From Intrasporangium calvum (GTDB lineage: Bacteria > Actinomycetota > Actinomycetes > Actinomycetales > Dermatophilaceae): 37,760 nucleotides of DNA. Of this stretch, positions 34,960-37,760 are shown one piece after another (positions within the stretch are counted from its first letter, which is position 1; each line of letters opens with the position of its first letter). Position numbers and translations under genes: made by a program. Below the pieces are notes generated by a model. That model was not told the origin of the DNA, did not search any database, and worked only from the letters and a program-made list of their open reading frames with translations. The DNA is taken from the NCBI RefSeq assembly GCF_028446585.1, contig NZ_JAPFQL010000040.1:1-37760 (forward strand), read 5' to 3'.

Positions 34960-35838
34960 TCAGGGCTGCTCGGTGGCTCCGGGGCTGCGCAGCACTCGAG
35001 CGGACAGGGCGTGCGCGACCTCGCAGCTCGCGACCAGGTCCCCGCCGTTGCGCAAGTAGGCCGTGAGGAACCCGGCGTTGAAGGCGTCGCCCGCGCCGGT
35101 CAGGTCACGGACGTCGTCGACCGGAGGGACGGGGACCGTCGCGACGAGGTCCCCGCCCCGGAAGATGACCGTGGGGTCCTTGCCGTGTCGCGCGAGCAGG
35201 ACGGTCCCGGGGAAGCGCGACAGCGACGGCCCGGCCGCTGCGCCGTCGGCGAGCTCGAGCAGCCGGCACTCGTCCTCGTTCGCGGAGATGAACTCCGGCC
35301 GGCACCGCTCGACGAGGTCCAGGAACGTCGACACGCCGTAGTGCTCGATGAGTCCCGTCGACGAGACGTCAAGCGAGACCAGGCCGCCCCGCGCGTGCTG
35401 GAGCCCGACCGCATCGAGGACCGAGTCGGCCGTCGGGGCGGTCTCGAAGGAGTAGGCCGTGACGTGCAGGATCTCGAGGCCCTCGAGCCAGGACGGGTCG
35501 ACCGGCTCCAGCAGGGCGCTCGCCCCTCGGGAGGGGAACATGTTGCGCTCACCCTGCTCGTCGATGAGCAGCACGATCGTCCCGGTCGTCCCGCGCCGCT
35601 GGAGGAGCACGTCGACACCGTGGCTCGCCAGCTCCTCCTCGAGCGCGTGCCCGCCGAGATCGTCACCGACGCAGCCGATGAACCGCGTCGGGTAGCGGGG
35701 CCCGGCGAAGGCCGCGACGTTCGCCGCGGACCCGCCGCGGCGCAGGACGATCTCCGACCTGGTGTCGGTCGCCCTGCGCTGCGGTTCGAGCTGCCAGACG
35801 ACGACGTCCTGGACGACGTCGCCGATGACGCCGAGCAC
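34960..35838 (-). CDS. psuK: PfkB-family kinase, probable pseudouridine kinase
   Basis: A 292-residue sugar kinase. GGSAANVA is the first PfkB signature, and DLTGAGDAFNAGFL the second, with the catalytic Asp in GAGDA. VGDDLGGHALEEEL and FISANEDEC are also typical. Its start (GTG 35838) abuts the stop of psuG, so the two form an operon. Pairing with psuG is what suggests pseudouridine (giving pseudouridine 5'-phosphate) as substrate; the kinase alone would be only 'PfkB family'. A hairpin follows its stop. Confidence 0.85.
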   Translation of the reverse strand: MLGVIGDVVQDVVVWQLEPQRRATDTRSEIVLRRGGSAANVAAFAGPRYPTRFIGCVGDDLGGHALEEELASHGVDVLLQRRGTTGTIVLLIDEQGERNMFPSRGASALLEPVDPSWLEGLEILHVTAYSFETAPTADSVLDAVGLQHARGGLVSLDVSSTGLIEHYGVSTFLDLVERCRPEFISANEDECRLLELADGAAAGPSLSRFPGTVLLARHGKDPTVIFRGGDLVATVPVPPVDDVRDLTGAGDAFNAGFLTAYLRNGGDLVASCEVAHALSARVLRSPGATEQP

Positions 35839-36768
35839 CTACTCGCCCTGGTCGACCAGGGCGGCGGCCACCTCGCAGGCGAGGCGGATGTTGTTGCGGT
35901 AGAGCGCGACGTTGGCGTCGAGGCTGCGGCCGTCGGTCGCCCGGCGGATGAAGTCGAGCAGGTAGGGCGTCGACGCCTGCCCACCGATGCCGTCACGCTC
36001 GGCGGCGGCCCACGCATCCTCGATCACGCCGTCGAGCTCCGAGGGGTCGAGCTGCTCGGCCTCGGGCACGGGGTTGGCGACGAGGACACCGGCCGGCACA
36101 CCCAGGGCGCGCTGGGTGGTCAGGACCGTCGCGATCTCCTCGGGCGAGTCGAGCCGTGCGGCCACCGGATAACCCGAGTCGACGACGTAGAACCCCGGGT
36201 AGCGGTTCGTGCGGTAACCGACGACCGGCACGCTCAGCGTCTCGAAACGCTCGAGCGTCGCGGGGATGTCGAGGATCGCCTTGGCCCCGGAGCTGACCAG
36301 GACGATGGACGTGCGGGACATCGCGATGAGGTCGGCCGACTCGTCGAAGGTCTTGTCCGCACCGTGGTGCACGCCGCCGAGGCCGCCGGTCGCGAAGACG
36401 TCGATGCCGGCGGAGCGTGCCAGGAAGGCGGTGGCGGCGATGGTCGTGCCGGCGTTCTTCTTCGTGACGGCGCCGATGGACAGCTCGCGGATCGAGGCCT
36501 TGTCGGCGTCGTCGTCCTCGCCGAGCTCGCGGATCTCGTCCGCGGTCAGGCCGACGACGGGGGTGCCGTGGTGCACGCCGATCGTCGCCGGGACGGCGCC
36601 CGCGGACCGGATGATCTCCTCGCCCTCGAGGGCGACCTCGATGTTGCGCGGCCGGGGCAGTCCGTGGGTGAAGATCGTCGACTCGAGCGCGACCACCGGG
36701 ACGCGCGCGGCCAGGGCCTCGGCGACGTGGTCTCCGACGCGGATGACGGACGGGGTGGTGGTCGGCAT
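35839..36768 (-). CDS. psuG: pseudouridine-5'-phosphate glycosidase
   Basis: A 309-residue enzyme that splits pseudouridine 5'-phosphate to uracil and ribose 5-phosphate. Recognised by VALESTIFTHGLPRP at the N-terminus, ATIGVHHGTPVVGL, a TKKNAGTTIAAT segment, and VFATGGLGGVHHG. VVGYRTNRYPGFYVVDSG and the C-terminal LDANVALYRNN also match the family. Length is normal. ATG 36768 has GAGAGGA upstream. It is first gene of the psuG-kinase operon and is divergent from a LysR regulator that probably controls it. Confidence 0.95.
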   Translation of the reverse strand: MPTTTPSVIRVGDHVAEALAARVPVVALESTIFTHGLPRPRNIEVALEGEEIIRSAGAVPATIGVHHGTPVVGLTADEIRELGEDDDADKASIRELSIGAVTKKNAGTTIAATAFLARSAGIDVFATGGLGGVHHGADKTFDESADLIAMSRTSIVLVSSGAKAILDIPATLERFETLSVPVVGYRTNRYPGFYVVDSGYPVAARLDSPEEIATVLTTQRALGVPAGVLVANPVPEAEQLDPSELDGVIEDAWAAAERDGIGGQASTPYLLDFIRRATDGRSLDANVALYRNNIRLACEVAAALVDQGE

Positions 36769-36824
36769 GGGCGGTCCTCTCGGGTGACGGGCTCGGCGGC
36801 TCCCCCTACGCTACGGCGGCCGCT

Positions 36825-36841
36825 GATTCCCGTCGAGAATC
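36825..36841. promoter_or_regulatory. LysR-type operator (T-N11-A palindrome)
   Basis: GATTC, seven bases (CCGTCGA), GAATC: a perfect inverted repeat that contains ATTC-N7-GAAT, the classic LysR box. It lies between psuG and the divergent LysR gene, 57 bases before the psuG start and 29 before ATG 36871. A likely binding site of that regulator. Confidence 0.6.
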
Positions 36842-36858
36842 AATTGCGAATGAACCGA

Positions 36859-36864
36859 TACCAT
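36859..36864 (+). promoter_or_regulatory. putative -10 box (leaderless) for the LysR gene
   Basis: TACCAT with six bases before ATG 36871. The same arrangement as before rmlB and others. Confidence 0.4.
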
Positions 36865-36870
36865 TTTGGA

Positions 36871-37760
36871 ATGAAGGTGTCGTTGCGCCAGCTCGAGATC
36901 TTCCGCGCCGTGGCCGCGGAGCTGCACTTCGGTCGCGCGGCCCATCGGCTGCGGCTGTCCCAGCCGACGGTGAGCAAGGAGCTGGCCCGGCTCGAGCGCG
37001 CCTTGGGCGTCGAGCTGTTCGTCCGGTCCAGCGGCGGCACGGCCTTGACCGGCGAGGGCGCCGAGCTGCTGGAGCAGGCCGACCGGGTGCTCGAGGCGGC
37101 GCAGCAGCTGGAGCGGTCGGCCGCAGCCGCCAGGCGCCGACGCACCAGCCAGGTCCGGGTCGCCGCCTCGCCGAGCGTCGTCAACCGGCTGATGCCGCAG
37201 CTGCTGCGTGAGCTGGAGCGCCACCACCCCGACGTCGAGGTGACGGAGGTCGAGGTCGACACGGGCGGTGTCACGGCGGCACTCGACGCCGGGGCCGCGG
37301 AGGTCGGGCTCGGGCACCACGTCGCAGCCCCCGCCCATGGGTCCGTCCGCACCATCGGCCACGACGAGCTCTTCGTCATCGCAGCCGAGTCGGTCGTCGG
37401 CCAGGGGCCGACGGTCGGGCTCGACCGCCTCGCGGACGTGCCGCTCATCCTCTGGCCCCGCGAGCAGAGCCCGATCTATCACGACGCCGTCCTGGAGATC
37501 TGCCGGTCGCGCGGGCTGGAGCCGCTGCTGCTCACCGGCACCTCGCGCGTCAGTGGGTCCCGCTCCTACCTGCTCCGCGAGGGCCGCGCCTTCGCGCTCG
37601 GCCCCCGCGACTTCGCACGCTCCGAGTCGCACGGCGTCAGGGCTGCTCACCTCAGCCCTCGCGCCCACGTCCCCCTCGACCTCGCCTGGGTCGAGCCGCC
37701 CTCCCCCGCCGCCCGCACCCTGATGGCCCGGGCCCGATCCCTCGCCCCCAGCCCCCCGCC
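36871..37760 (+). CDS. LysR-family transcriptional regulator, partial (cut by window end)
   Basis: Open from ATG 36871 to the window edge, 296 complete codons with no stop. The N-terminal winged helix is clear: LRQLEIFRAVAAELHFGRAA, then RLSQPTVSKELARLERALG and LFVRSSGG. The C-terminal part has the two-lobe effector-binding fold, with VRVAASPSVVNRLMPQLL and FVIAAESV. At nearly 300 residues only a short tail can be missing. ATG 36850 is an upstream in-frame alternative, but the -10-like box between the two favours 36871. It is divergent from psuG and likely regulates pseudouridine use; the ligand is unknown. Confidence 0.9.
   Translation, partial: MKVSLRQLEIFRAVAAELHFGRAAHRLRLSQPTVSKELARLERALGVELFVRSSGGTALTGEGAELLEQADRVLEAAQQLERSAAAARRRRTSQVRVAASPSVVNRLMPQLLRELERHHPDVEVTEVEVDTGGVTAALDAGAAEVGLGHHVAAPAHGSVRTIGHDELFVIAAESVVGQGPTVGLDRLADVPLILWPREQSPIYHDAVLEICRSRGLEPLLLTGTSRVSGSRSYLLREGRAFALGPRDFARSESHGVRAAHLSPRAHVPLDLAWVEPPSPAARTLMARARSLAPSPP

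Overview
This is very GC-rich DNA (roughly 70% by eye) with GTG and even TTG starts, many 1-8 bp gene overlaps and several probable leaderless transcripts. Those traits and the gene families point to an actinobacterium, and a member of Micrococcales near Intrasporangiaceae is my best guess. The window is chromosomal. I see no rRNA, tRNA, CRISPR array, integrase or insertion sequence.

From 1 to about 27100 the window is one large surface-polysaccharide locus. It begins with the edge of a Tat-exported protein gene (1-440). Three GT4 glycosyltransferases follow (659-4080), then a small membrane protein, a frameshifted remnant and an Asp-box protein (4122-5994). Next come a polysaccharide pyruvyl transferase (6081-6986), and a tightly overlapping leftward operon of a GT4-GT2 fusion, an O-antigen ligase/polymerase-like protein and two more glycosyltransferases (6965-12649). 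A BY-kinase/Wzz protein (12788-14209) is followed by an HprK-like kinase / PqqD-like / nucleotidyltransferase operon (14273-16316). Then come another GT4, a second PqqD-like gene, a low-molecular-weight tyrosine phosphatase, rmlC and rmlA, a second pyruvyl transferase, a GT2, a Wzx-type flippase, a GT-A-like protein, rmlB and rmlD, and a VTT/DedA membrane protein. Together they would make dTDP-L-rhamnose, assemble a rhamnose-containing and possibly pyruvylated repeat unit, flip it, polymerise or ligate it, and control the process by tyrosine phosphorylation. No initiating phosphoglycosyltransferase is visible.

From 27170 to 29370 lies an nfeD-stomatin (SPFH) membrane-quality-control pair. From 29397 to 34902, on the minus strand, is the least explained part. 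It is a five-gene cluster with a subtilisin-like protease that lacks a signal peptide, two clearly paralogous proteins of unknown function, a small protein that looks like a reduced version of them, and a coiled-coil protein with tandem helix-hairpin-helix-like units. I regard this as the best candidate for an undescribed system. The right end (34960-37760) holds a pseudouridine catabolism pair (PfkB-type kinase plus psuG) and a divergent LysR regulator cut off by the window edge.

Two signals run across gene boundaries. An 11-base motif, CAGCGGCATAC, occurs seven times, three of them at gene 3' ends. Many divergent genes have a TANNNT-like -10 element 6-8 bases before the start codon, which suggests leaderless mRNAs.
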